Shown here piece after piece: positions 8,575 through 16,191 of a stretch of DNA of 64,000 nucleotides. The stretch is from Zhongshania aquimaris. GTDB lineage: Bacteria > Pseudomonadota > Gammaproteobacteria > Pseudomonadales > Spongiibacteraceae. Both the position numbers and the translations under genes were made by a program. The DNA is taken from contig NZ_JAHWDQ010000001.1 in assembly GCF_019312595.1 (NCBI RefSeq), positions 1,100,280 to 1,164,279 on the forward strand, written 5' to 3'. The notes below the pieces were generated by a model. That model made no database searches, was not told the DNA's origin, and was given only the letters and a program-made list of their open reading frames with translations. Position 1 is the stretch's first letter. Every line of letters begins with the position of its first letter.

Positions 8575-9724
8575 CAAGTAAAACCCCCGCTACTCGCTCG
8601 CGGTGATAAACGCTATTACCCAAAAAATGTTCACTGGCTTTTGCGCGTTTAAAATATAAATGCACATCGTATTCCCAGGTAAACCCGACCCCGCCATGCA
8701 TCTGCAAGGCTTCGCCTGCGTTTTTAAAATAGGCTTCTGAACAATAGGATTTCGCGATGCTCGCGGCCTCAGCCAGTTCATCGGCTAAGGGCCCTGCGCT
8801 AAGTGCATCATCCGCAATACAGGCGGCGTAGTAGACCGCTGAGCGCGCGACTTCATTGCGCAGCATCATGTCGGCAGCCTTGTGTTTTATGGCTTGGAAA
8901 CCAGCGATTGAGCGGCCAAATTGATTGCGGCTCTTGGTGTAATCCACCGTGATATCTAAAATTTGCTGCATACCGCCAGCTTGCTCAGCCGCTAAGGCAA
9001 TAGTGGCAAGATCTAGTATTTTCGATAGGGCTTTTGCGGCTGTACCGAAGTCACCCATGACACTCTCAGCGGGCAAGCGTAGATCAGTTAGTTCAATCGC
9101 CGCTTGGCGCCGGCTTTGATCCATGGTCGGCAATAGACTGCGCTGAATGCCATCGGTATCTGCCGTACAGACAAACAGGCTAATACCTTCCGCGCCAACG
9201 CTGCCCTCTTCACGGGCTGCAATAATTAAATAATCGGCACTGTGACCATCGAGTACATAACGATACTGGCCGTTGAGAATGGCGGTGTCGCCGTCACGTT
9301 TATAGCTTGCGGTCACCGCATCCGCACTCCAAAGATTGCTGCCGCCGTTAAATGCGAGGGTAGCGGTTTTACCTTCAATAAGCTGGGGAAGAATCTCAGT
9401 TTTTTGATCGTCAGTACCGGCGATCAATAAGGCGTTGGTAGCCATTGCCACGGTGGCAAGGTAGGGAGAGCACAGCAGATAGCGGCCCATTTGCTCCAGC
9501 ACTGCGACCAGCTCGACATAGCCTAAGCCCATGCCGCCGTATTCTTCTGGAATATGCAAAGCCTGCCAATACATATCAGTGCAGATGCGCTGCCAAAGAT
9601 CGGGGGAGTAACCCAGATCACTTGCCATAGCACTGCGAATAGCTGCGCTGGTGGAAGCGTCTTTAAGAAAAGACGCCGCCGTGTCGCGGATCATTTCTTG
9701 TTCTTGCGTAAATGCGAATTCCAT
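8570..9724 (-). CDS. Acyl-CoA dehydrogenase-like subunit, probable non-catalytic partner
   Basis: A 384-residue acyl-CoA dehydrogenase family protein (starts MEFAFTQEQEMIRDTAASFL, ends YHRERVAGVLLD). It keeps the YTKSRNQFGRSIAGFQAIKH segment that contacts FAD across the subunit interface and LQMHGGVGFTWEYDVHLYFKRA. It lacks a glutamate at both known base positions: the ER motif is replaced by ATIALAAEQ and there is no YEGT. Such subunits pair with a base-bearing partner, here the protein of the next downstream gene (7218-8408). CGGAGAC precedes the ATG. A role in HIP-CoA ring or side-arm dehydrogenation is inferred from the operon. Confidence 0.88.
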   Translation of the reverse strand: MEFAFTQEQEMIRDTAASFLKDASTSAAIRSAMASDLGYSPDLWQRICTDMYWQALHIPEEYGGMGLGYVELVAVLEQMGRYLLCSPYLATVAMATNALLIAGTDDQKTEILPQLIEGKTATLAFNGGSNLWSADAVTASYKRDGDTAILNGQYRYVLDGHSADYLIIAAREEGSVGAEGISLFVCTADTDGIQRSLLPTMDQSRRQAAIELTDLRLPAESVMGDFGTAAKALSKILDLATIALAAEQAGGMQQILDITVDYTKSRNQFGRSIAGFQAIKHKAADMMLRNEVARSAVYYAACIADDALSAGPLADELAEAASIAKSYCSEAYFKNAGEALQMHGGVGFTWEYDVHLYFKRAKASEHFLGNSVYHRERVAGVLLD

Positions 9725-9801
9725 ACTGTCTCCGAAACCGGACAGCGACCTTTACATTTACGCAAGCTGCGACGTGTATAACGCCGCAGCTTAACAACTG
9801 T

Positions 9802-10344
9802 TTATAGACGCAGTTGCAAACGTATGAAGGCACCGTCTTCAAATTCAAATTTGCCGCCAGTGTCAGCGTCAAATTCCATATCACCGTAACCAACTTGAAT
9901 GGCGGAATTTTGGAAAATAGTAAACTCCGCACTCACCGACCACTCTTTATAGCCGTCAATATCACCAAAGCCAGTTGCATCGGGGGCGTAGTACAAACCG
10001 CCGCGCAGACTGACGATTTCATTTAAAGGCAAGCGCAAATCGCCACCAAAGGCGACCGCACCGCCATCCAGATCAGTTGTGTCATCACCGTCTAAGCCAA
10101 TGGCTTTTGCGCCAACCCGTCCGCTCAGTGCGCCGCGCTGACCATTTGCAAACAAACCCAAAGCCACTAAATTTGCACCGTCTTCATGGTGCAGCACATC
10201 GAGCTGAGCACTGCTTTCCGGGCTCATGTCACCAGCAACAGAAACACCGAAACTGTCGTCACCAAAACGAAAGGCGACACCGCCGGCAAAGGCCGAACTG
10301 CTTGCAATGGCTAACACGGCGGCTGCGATTAAAGGGGCTTTCAT
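9802..10344 (-). CDS. YfaZ-like outer-membrane beta-barrel protein
   Basis: A 180-residue protein with a signal peptide (MKAPLIAAAVLAIASSSAFA, cleavage after AFA). Alternating amphipathic strands and a C-terminal IRLQLRL ending in a hydrophobic residue fit an outer-membrane barrel of the YfaZ type. There is no recognisable enzyme motif. It sits between a dehydrogenase gene (77 bp upstream of its stop) and an SDR gene (38 bp), on the same strand and within the presumed steroid operon. It may form a small porin for steroid or acid uptake, or be a bystander; both are inference. Known HIP operons of actinobacteria have no outer-membrane counterpart. Confidence 0.8.
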   Translation of the reverse strand: MKAPLIAAAVLAIASSSAFAGGVAFRFGDDSFGVSVAGDMSPESSAQLDVLHHEDGANLVALGLFANGQRGALSGRVGAKAIGLDGDDTTDLDGGAVAFGGDLRLPLNEIVSLRGGLYYAPDATGFGDIDGYKEWSVSAEFTIFQNSAIQVGYGDMEFDADTGGKFEFEDGAFIRLQLRL

Positions 10345-10382
10345 GGTCGTGATTCTCCTGATGTAAACGTCAAAGGATAAAA

Positions 10383-11267
10383 TCAGCTACCATACACTTT
10401 TTGCGCCGGTACTGCCTCCGCCATGAGCGTTTTTACCGCTTCGCCGACCTCGGCAGGCTCCCAGCGCGCGCCCTTATCGACCTCAGGGCCCTTGCGCCAA
10501 CCGTCAGCGAGGGAAATTTTTCCGCCCTCTGCCTCAAACACACAACCATTTACATGCGCTGATTCACTGCTGCCTAACCACACCAGTAGTGAAGACACGT
10601 TCTCAGGCGCAAAAAAATCAAAACTGCCATCATCCGGCTTCGCCATACGGGTGGCCATGGCCTCAACCGCCGTGGTCATATTAGTGCGGGCTGCCGGTGC
10701 GACCGCATTCGCGGTAATACCGTAGCGAGCAAGCTCAGCGCCTTGGTTCAAAGTAAGCGCGGCAATCCCCGCTTTAGCGGCAGCATAATTTGATTGACCA
10801 ATTGAGCCCTGCAAACCAGCACCCGAGGTTGTATTTATAATGCGCGCATCGACAGGCTTACCCTCTTTGGATTTACCACGCCAGTAATGAACGGCGTGTG
10901 AAGTGATGCAAAAATGGCCTTTTAGATGCACAGCCATGATGGTGTCCCATTCTGCCTCGGTCATCGACGCGAACATACGGTCGCGGTTAACACCGGCATT
11001 ATTCAACACAATATGGAGATCGCCAAAGGTATCGATGGCCTGCTTCACCGCATTCAAGCTATCGTCGTAATTGGTAATATCAGAGGTATTCACCACAGCC
11101 TTACCACCGGCGGCAGTAATCTCATCCACCACTTTTTGCGCAGCCGCTTCGTTAATATCGTTGACTACAACCGAGGCGCCCTCAGCAGCAAATACTTTTG
11201 CATGTGCCGCACCAAGGCCGCCACCTGCACCGGTGATAATCACCACTCTGTCATTACAAATTGCCAT
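10383..11267 (-). CDS. Short-chain dehydrogenase (hydroxyacyl-CoA dehydrogenase type, Rv3548c-like)
   Basis: A 294-residue SDR with TGAGGGLG (12-19), the NNAG motif at 89-92, catalytic Ser148, Tyr161 and Lys165 (YAAAKAG). A C-terminal extension beyond the SDR core (GGKISLADGWRKGPEV and onward) resembles the hydroxyacyl-CoA dehydrogenase domain of multifunctional enzyme 2. This long SDR type with such a tail also occurs in the KstR2 regulon (Rv3548c, from memory). The likely job is oxidation of a 3-hydroxyacyl-CoA in the shortening of the HIP-CoA propionyl arm or of the ring-opened product. It lies 38 bp ahead of the YfaZ-like gene. Confidence 0.88.
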   Translation of the reverse strand: MAICNDRVVIITGAGGGLGAAHAKVFAAEGASVVVNDINEAAAQKVVDEITAAGGKAVVNTSDITNYDDSLNAVKQAIDTFGDLHIVLNNAGVNRDRMFASMTEAEWDTIMAVHLKGHFCITSHAVHYWRGKSKEGKPVDARIINTTSGAGLQGSIGQSNYAAAKAGIAALTLNQGAELARYGITANAVAPAARTNMTTAVEAMATRMAKPDDGSFDFFAPENVSSLLVWLGSSESAHVNGCVFEAEGGKISLADGWRKGPEVDKGARWEPAEVGEAVKTLMAEAVPAQKVYGS

Positions 11268-11292
11268 TACTGTTATTCCTCGTTTAAGTGAT

Positions 11293-11319
11293 TGGTCAGA
11301 CGTCTGATGTCTGACGAAA
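11293..11319. repeat. Short heptad palindrome (left arm facing the 16-copy array)
   Basis: GTCAGACGTCTGATGTCTGAC consists of three heptad-like units and is itself palindromic in part. It lies about 45 bp from the large heptad array and may form the opposing arm of the same type of inverted element. Confidence 0.5.
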
Positions 11320-11363
11320 GGTCAAAAGCAAGCTTGACAGTGCCTGGGAGTTGAATTTCCATT

Positions 11364-11475
11364 TTCCGACTTCCGACTTCCGACTTCCGACTTCCGACTT
11401 CCGACTTCCGACTTCCGACTTCCGACTTCCGACTTCCGACTTCCGACGTCCGACGTCCGACGTCCGACGTCCGAC
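11364..11475. repeat. Sixteen-copy heptanucleotide tandem array
   Basis: Twelve uninterrupted copies of TTCCGAC (11364-11447) are followed by four of GTCCGAC (11448-11475), 112 bp in all. The last base is also the first plus-strand base of the thiolase stop codon triplet. Each copy is the reverse complement of the GTCGGAA unit used in the arrays at 19323-19937. Open frames reading through it (period three heptads) are artefacts. Confidence 0.95.
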
Positions 11476-12623
11476 TAAAGTCTTTCAATTATCGTTACAT
11501 TCGCCTGACCACCGCCTTCGCACATGGTCTGCAAACCATAGCGACCACCGGTGCGCTCAAGCTCATGAAGCAAAGTCGTCATTAATTTTGTGCCTGTTGC
11601 GCCCAGTGGATGACCTAAGGCAATCGCACCACCATTCACATTGGTTTTAGCATGGTCATAACCGGTTTCTTTCAACCACGCCATGACCACCGAGGCAAAG
11701 GCTTCGTTGATTTCGACAAGGTCAATATCCTGTAGAGACATGCCCGATTTTTTCAGTGCATATTCGGTGGCAGAAATCGGCGCCGTCAGCATCCAAATTG
11801 GGTCGTCTGCACGCACGCTCATATGATGAATACGGGCGCGGGGCGTTAAGTTATAGCGTTTAAGTGCCGCTTCACTAACAACAAGAACGGCACTAGACGC
11901 ATCGCAGGTTTGGCTAGACACAGCCGCAGTCACTTTGTCGCAGCCAAACAAAAAATCTAATTCCGCCATTTTTTCTAAGCTGGAATTACGCGGCGTTTCA
12001 TCCATTTTCACGTCGCCAAAGGGAATAATTTCCTTATCGAAATGACCCGCGGCAATTGCCTTTAATGCGCGCTGATGCGACTCATAAGAAAACAGTTCTA
12101 AATCTTTGCGCGATAAATTCCATTTATCGGCAATCATCTGTGCAGATTTAAACTGCGTTGGTGGCTCGGCACCGTAGCGCTCCACCCAACCAGTCGATCC
12201 AGAGAAGGGGTCGCTAAAACCCAAGGGCGCAGCCAAAGTCATCGCAGATGAAATGGGAATTTGCGTCATGGTCTGCACACCGCCCGCCACAATCACGTCC
12301 ATACAACCAGACATAATTGCCTGCGCCGCAAAATGCACCGACTGCTGCGATGAGCCGCACTGACGATCAATCGTCGTGCCCGGTACTTCTTGTGAAAGAC
12401 CCGCCGCCAACCATGCGCTGCGTGCGATGTCGCCCGCGAGCGGGCCAACGGTATCTACACAACCAAAGATGACATCGTCGTATTCATTATCAGGAATGCC
12501 GTTGCGCTCAACGATGGCCTTCAACACGTGTGCACCCAAGTCTGCGCCGTGCACATGAGCAAGACCGCCTTTACGGCGCCCTGTTGGGCTGCGAACTGCG
12601 TCTACGATGTATGCTTCTGCCAT
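11475..12623 (-). CDS. Thiolase, FadA6-like
   Basis: A 382-residue thiolase with nucleophile Cys89 (DRQCGSSQQS), His338 (GGAIALGHPLGATG) and Cys368 (TMCEGGGQANVTIIERL). The CEGGGQAN C-terminus is the form found in the steroid thiolase FadA6. FadA6 of the KstR2 regulon cleaves beta-oxidation intermediates formed after hydrolytic opening of ring C. The two thiolases of this cluster are clearly different: 382 versus 400 residues, and CEGGGQAN versus CIGGGMG. Its TAG stop abuts the 112-bp heptad array. The next gene upstream is a dehydrogenase beta-type subunit, 183 bp away across a hairpin element. Confidence 0.92.
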   Translation of the reverse strand: MAEAYIVDAVRSPTGRRKGGLAHVHGADLGAHVLKAIVERNGIPDNEYDDVIFGCVDTVGPLAGDIARSAWLAAGLSQEVPGTTIDRQCGSSQQSVHFAAQAIMSGCMDVIVAGGVQTMTQIPISSAMTLAAPLGFSDPFSGSTGWVERYGAEPPTQFKSAQMIADKWNLSRKDLELFSYESHQRALKAIAAGHFDKEIIPFGDVKMDETPRNSSLEKMAELDFLFGCDKVTAAVSSQTCDASSAVLVVSEAALKRYNLTPRARIHHMSVRADDPIWMLTAPISATEYALKKSGMSLQDIDLVEINEAFASVVMAWLKETGYDHAKTNVNGGAIALGHPLGATGTKLMTTLLHELERTGGRYGLQTMCEGGGQANVTIIERL

Positions 12624-12649
12624 GTTAAATCCTCTGCCTTTATCTGCGT

Positions 12650-12802
12650 TATGCTGGACGGGAGACGGAAAACGCTAACCCCTCATCCCCGATGTACTAT
12701 TTATTCTAAAGGTTAACTTTTTCTACTTGTGTTTAAGTTGCTATAAAACAACAGAAGCAAACGCTGCTTTTGCATCTCCCATCTCCCGTCAAGCTTCTCC
12801 CT
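12650..12802. repeat. Heptad-based inverted-repeat element, copy 4
   Basis: TGCTGGACGGGAGACGGAAA (from about 12652) is opposed by GCATCTCCCATCTCCCGTCA (12772-12791) and then AGCTTCTCCC. The centre of about 95 bp is AT-rich and unrelated to other copies. It fills the gap between FadA6-like thiolase and a dehydrogenase gene. Confidence 0.7.
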
Positions 12803-12806
12803 TTAG

Positions 12807-13862
12807 CTAAGCCGCAAACGTATTCCCAGCGCCTAACTTCGCTTCATCACTAAACACAAACTCCGCAATGCGCTGCTTATGAAAACCGGCTGTGCCATAG
12901 CTGCTGTTTAGCGCCCATGCACGTTTCATGAAAATATGCAAATCCACTTCCCAGGTGTAACCCATGGCGCCATGGACTTGAATGCTATTTTTAGCCGCTA
13001 AATCGGCTACTTCGCAGGCCACTACTTTGGCGTGGCTAACATTGTGCGAAGCACTGGATAATTTATTTGCCAGCGCGTAAGCGGCGCGATAAACCGGTGT
13101 TTTGGCGTACTCCAATTTGTAAGCGATATTTGCCATATGATGCTTAACCGCTTGGAAGCTACCGATAGCGACACCAAACTGTTTGCGATCCGTGGTGTAT
13201 TGCACAGAGATATCGATCATGCGCTGGGCAACGCCAAGCGCCTGTGCTGCCGCTGCTAAAGCACCGCGATTAAGAGCAAACACAACTAAATCTTTTGCCT
13301 TTTGGCCGTCTGCTAATTTATGAGCCGCAGCGACATCAAATTCGACGGCAAACAATTTGCGCCCCAAATCAATGGACTCGTTGTAGCGAAGCTCAACTGC
13401 GCCCGCTTCCACCGCATACAACGCACCTTCTTTTTCGAGAATCAACAGATCAGCGATATGCGCATCTTCAACGAGATTATTCACTTCCAGACCAACCACG
13501 ACCTTGGCTTCGCCACTGGCAATTTTAGGAAGCCACTGCTCAGCAAAGGCAGAATCGCCAACCTCCATAATGGTTGGCACTGCAACCAGCGCGCTGTGAA
13601 CCAGTGGCTCAGCCAAAGCAACATAGCCCGCCTCCTGCGCTAGCAGAACAAAATCCAACTCGTTCATACCCAAGCCACCATGAGCCTCGGGAACAGTAAT
13701 GCCAGTAAGACCCATCTCAACAAACTGCTGCCACAAAGCATCACTGCGACCAGACTCAGTTTGCCATGCCGCACGAATTGATTCCGGCGTGACCTCGTTA
13801 ACCAGAAAATCCCTTACCGACTCCTGAAACAACAACTGGTCTTCGCTAAATGTAAAATCCAT
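12807..13862 (-). CDS. Acyl-CoA dehydrogenase-like subunit, FadE32/FadE33-type
   Basis: At 351 residues this is a short acyl-CoA dehydrogenase, starting MDFTFSEDQLLFQESVRDFL. It keeps the FAD-interface segment YTTDRKQFGVAIGSFQAVKH and IQVHGAMGYTWEVDLHIFMKRA. It lacks the base Glu (NRGALAAAAQ where ER is expected, and no YEGT), so it should be the non-catalytic half of a heteromer. Its natural partner is the 390-residue dehydrogenase encoded just upstream (14165-15337). The small FadE32 and FadE33 of M. tuberculosis are similarly short and pair with FadE31, acting late in HIP degradation after ring C opening. The 302-bp gap to the partner gene holds a palindromic repeat. Confidence 0.88.
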   Translation of the reverse strand: MDFTFSEDQLLFQESVRDFLVNEVTPESIRAAWQTESGRSDALWQQFVEMGLTGITVPEAHGGLGMNELDFVLLAQEAGYVALAEPLVHSALVAVPTIMEVGDSAFAEQWLPKIASGEAKVVVGLEVNNLVEDAHIADLLILEKEGALYAVEAGAVELRYNESIDLGRKLFAVEFDVAAAHKLADGQKAKDLVVFALNRGALAAAAQALGVAQRMIDISVQYTTDRKQFGVAIGSFQAVKHHMANIAYKLEYAKTPVYRAAYALANKLSSASHNVSHAKVVACEVADLAAKNSIQVHGAMGYTWEVDLHIFMKRAWALNSSYGTAGFHKQRIAEFVFSDEAKLGAGNTFAA

Positions 13863-13969
13863 TAGTTCACCTTTTGGGCCTGCATTTATTGGCCGCTAAA
13901 TTTGTCTGCTTACTTCTTTTCAATCTCAATTCTTATGCGGGACAAACAAACCAGCCGCATATGTATTCC

Positions 13970-14135
13970 CGCGCTCCCCACACCCGTCATACCCGACTCG
14001 ATCGGGTATCCAGAGTGAGCGGAGCGAATGCCCTTCTTTTCTGGAATATGTCATAGCACGCAATCTGCGGCCTATGGATCCCCGTTTTCACGGGGATGAC
14101 GTCTAAAAGTCGGCGTCGTTTGACCGACTGAGCAC
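13970..14135. repeat. REP-like palindromic repeat, diverged copy
   Basis: The 302-bp gap between two dehydrogenase genes contains TACCCGACTCGATCGGGTAT (13990-14009), then AGAGTGAGCGGAGCGAATGC, and then the palindrome GGATCCCCGTTTTCACGGGGATGACG (in two parts, about 14075-14100). The same modules, in diverged form, recur at 19458-20030, 36350-36900 and 63575-64000. No gene is seen here. Confidence 0.75.
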
Positions 14136-14164
14136 GATTTCAACGCCGCTATGCGGTGAAAAGA

Positions 14165-15337
14165 TCATTTCCTCGGCATACCGAGTAGACGTTCGGCGAT
14201 TATGTTTCGTTGTATCTCATTCGTTCCCGCATAAATCGGCCCCGACTGCGAGAACAACCAGCCATCTAACCAGCTACCTACTTCACCGGCGTCGGGTGCG
14301 TGGGGTACAAGCTCTGCCCGCGCGCCTAAAATTTTCAAGCCTAGGCCGTGCATTTGCTGATCAAGCTCTGACCAAAATATTTTATTGGTTGAGGCTTCTG
14401 CGCCAATCTTGCCGCCCTGCATTAAACGGCAGGCAGTTTGATAGGTGGTTAGTGCGTAGGCTTCGGCATCCATGTAGGCACGTAACACCGCATCGCGCAC
14501 GGCGGGGTCTTGGTCTGCGCTTTCTTGATTGGCTTTGTATAAATTTACGAGGCGCTTTGCGGTTTCTTGAAAACGCGCAGGTGAACGGAGCATGAGGCCG
14601 CGCTCAAATCCGGCGGTGGCCATGGCCACACTCCAACCTTCGCCTTCACCACCTAAGCGGCAATCGACAGGTACTTTGACGTTGTCGAAAAATATTTCCG
14701 CAAAACCGGGCAAGCCATCGAGCTGGGGAATTGGACGAACGGTAATGCCCTCTGATTCCAGCGGCACCAAAATAAAGGTGAGTCCTTTGTGGCGCTCGGA
14801 TGCCGGATCGGTTCTGAACATACCGAAACACCAGTCCGCCCACACGGCACGGGTAGACCATGTTTTTTGGCCGTTAATGATGTAATGACTACCGTCTTCG
14901 CTCAGCGTTGCAGTGGAGCGAATCGCCGCCATATCTGAACCGGCGTTTGGCTCAGACCAGCCCTGACACCAGATATCTTTACCTGTTGCCATGCCGTTTA
15001 AAAAGCGTTTTTTCTGCTCGTCGGTGCCGTATTCCATTAGGGTCGGACCGAGCAGGAAAATCCCATTTTGATTTACCCGCAGCGGTGCGCGTGCCGCGTA
15101 ATACTCTTCTTCAAAAATAAGCCATTGCAGAAGATCGGCACCACGGCCGCCCATTTCCTCTGGCCAGGTAATCATGCCCCAGCGGCCTTCGTAGAGTTTT
15201 GCTTCCCATTCGCGGTGCTGCTGAAAACCTTCTTCGGTATCGAAGGATTTTAGTGGTTCAGCCGGCACATTAGCCGCAAGCCAAGCGCGAACTTCGGCGC
15301 GGAATGCGGTTTGTTCGGGGGTGTATTCGAGCTTCAT
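14165..15337 (-). CDS. Acyl-CoA dehydrogenase, FadE31-like, catalytic-type subunit
   Basis: I start at the ATG at 15337 (GGAAG upstream, MKLEYTPEQTAFRAEVRAWL), giving 390 residues. The longer frame to 15421 runs through repeat DNA and is not credible. The protein has the full three-domain dehydrogenase layout, WCQGWSEPNAGSD (123-135), and the C-terminal IYAGTNEIQRNIIAERLLGM. The medium-chain-type base is Ala, but Glu245 in TAGFERG occupies the isovaleryl/long-chain-type base position. With the Glu-less protein at 12807-13862 it should form an alpha2-beta2 complex resembling FadE31-FadE32/33. The upstream gene is EchA20-like, 99 bp away. Confidence 0.9.
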   Translation of the reverse strand: MKLEYTPEQTAFRAEVRAWLAANVPAEPLKSFDTEEGFQQHREWEAKLYEGRWGMITWPEEMGGRGADLLQWLIFEEEYYAARAPLRVNQNGIFLLGPTLMEYGTDEQKKRFLNGMATGKDIWCQGWSEPNAGSDMAAIRSTATLSEDGSHYIINGQKTWSTRAVWADWCFGMFRTDPASERHKGLTFILVPLESEGITVRPIPQLDGLPGFAEIFFDNVKVPVDCRLGGEGEGWSVAMATAGFERGLMLRSPARFQETAKRLVNLYKANQESADQDPAVRDAVLRAYMDAEAYALTTYQTACRLMQGGKIGAEASTNKIFWSELDQQMHGLGLKILGARAELVPHAPDAGEVGSWLDGWLFSQSGPIYAGTNEIQRNIIAERLLGMPRK

Positions 15338-15354
15338 ATTTTCTTCCGTTATTC

Positions 15355-15434
15355 GCAGTACGCTAGATGGAAGACGGAGAACGCAGAACCGCGTTCTTTT
15401 GCATCTCCCGTCTCCCGTCACGCATCTCCCGCTG
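15355..15434. repeat. Heptad-based inverted-repeat element, copy 5
   Basis: CGCTAGATGGAAGACGGAGA (15361-15380) faces GCATCTCCCGTCTCCCGTCA (15401-15420), followed by CGCATCTCCCG. The right arm is canonical and the left arm has drifted. It lies between the EchA20-like and FadE31-like genes. Confidence 0.7.
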
Positions 15435-15436
15435 TC

Positions 15437-16189
15437 CTAGAACTTGGCATCACGTTTTTCAACAAACGCGTCTTTAGCTTCCTGCGAATCAGGATCGGCA
15501 TAAGCCTCCTGCGTGAAGCCCTGCTCCCAGCGGTATTTATCTTCTAAATTACCGTCTTCAATACCGTTTAATGCTTCTTTGGCGAGCTGCACCATGCGCG
15601 GTGACTTAGCCGCCATTTTGCGGGCGATGTCGCGGGCGGTATCGAGTAACTGATCACGGGGCACAACCTTTTCTACAGCACCTAAACGATAGGCTTCCTG
15701 CGCATCGATTGGCTCGCCGGTAAAATACATGTAACGCACTTTTTGCACGGGGAACATACGCTGTAAATGCGCGCCGCCTCCCATGGCACCGCGGTCTACT
15801 TCTGGCACGGCAAAGGTGGCGCACTCGGAGGCAACTAACACATCGGCTGCGCCGCTAATGCCAATCCCGCCGCCCAGTACAAAACCGTGCACGGCAACAA
15901 TCACCGGCTTGGGGTTGCGGTGAATCGCTTTAAAGGTGTCGTAATTGCCTTTGTTTACTTTGGTAATCATGGCGCTATTGGCGGCAAGTTCTTTGATATC
16001 GACACCGGCACAAAAGCCACGACCTTCTGCCGCAATAATAATGGCCCGCACATCAGGGTTTTCACCCAGTGCATTTAGCTCTGCCGCAATCGCCAACCAG
16101 CCAGCGCTATTGAAGGCATTCACCGGTGGGTGATTAAAAATTACTTCGGCAATACCGCTGTCGATACGAGTAGAAAATGGCTGAGACAT
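15437..16189 (-). CDS. echA20: Enoyl-CoA hydratase/isomerase family hydrolase, EchA20-like
   Basis: A 250-residue crotonase-fold protein with oxyanion-hole segments GRGFCAGVDI (56-65) and VHGFVLGGGIGISGAAD, and PEVDRGAMGGGAHLQ in the catalytic region. In the KstR2 pathway EchA20 (ScdY in Comamonas) hydrolyses ring D of the bicyclic HIEC-CoA to give COCHEA-CoA. The position between IpdC and the FadE pair, and the two-base gap to the IpdC stop codon, match this role. Both acidic residues of a classical hydratase are not obvious, in keeping with a C-C hydrolase. Confirm against EchA20 by alignment. Confidence 0.88.
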   Translation of the reverse strand: MSQPFSTRIDSGIAEVIFNHPPVNAFNSAGWLAIAAELNALGENPDVRAIIIAAEGRGFCAGVDIKELAANSAMITKVNKGNYDTFKAIHRNPKPVIVAVHGFVLGGGIGISGAADVLVASECATFAVPEVDRGAMGGGAHLQRMFPVQKVRYMYFTGEPIDAQEAYRLGAVEKVVPRDQLLDTARDIARKMAAKSPRMVQLAKEALNGIEDGNLEDKYRWEQGFTQEAYADPDSQEAKDAFVEKRDAKF

Positions 16190-16191
16190 GA

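Noticed and set aside
11364..11475. Possible CRISPR array
   Set aside because: Units of 7 bp without spacers; no 25-40 bp repeats and no cas genes in the window.
11273..11488. Open frame of about 71 codons through the heptad array encoding repeats of SEVGSRK
   Set aside because: Frames over 7-bp repeats are open by chance with a 21-bp peptide period; there is no ribosome site and the same DNA family is non-coding elsewhere.
15338..15421. 28-residue N-terminal extension of the FadE31-like protein
   Set aside because: The extension is translated from the heptad hairpin element and is not protein-like; the start at 15337 has GGAAG and the conserved dehydrogenase opening.
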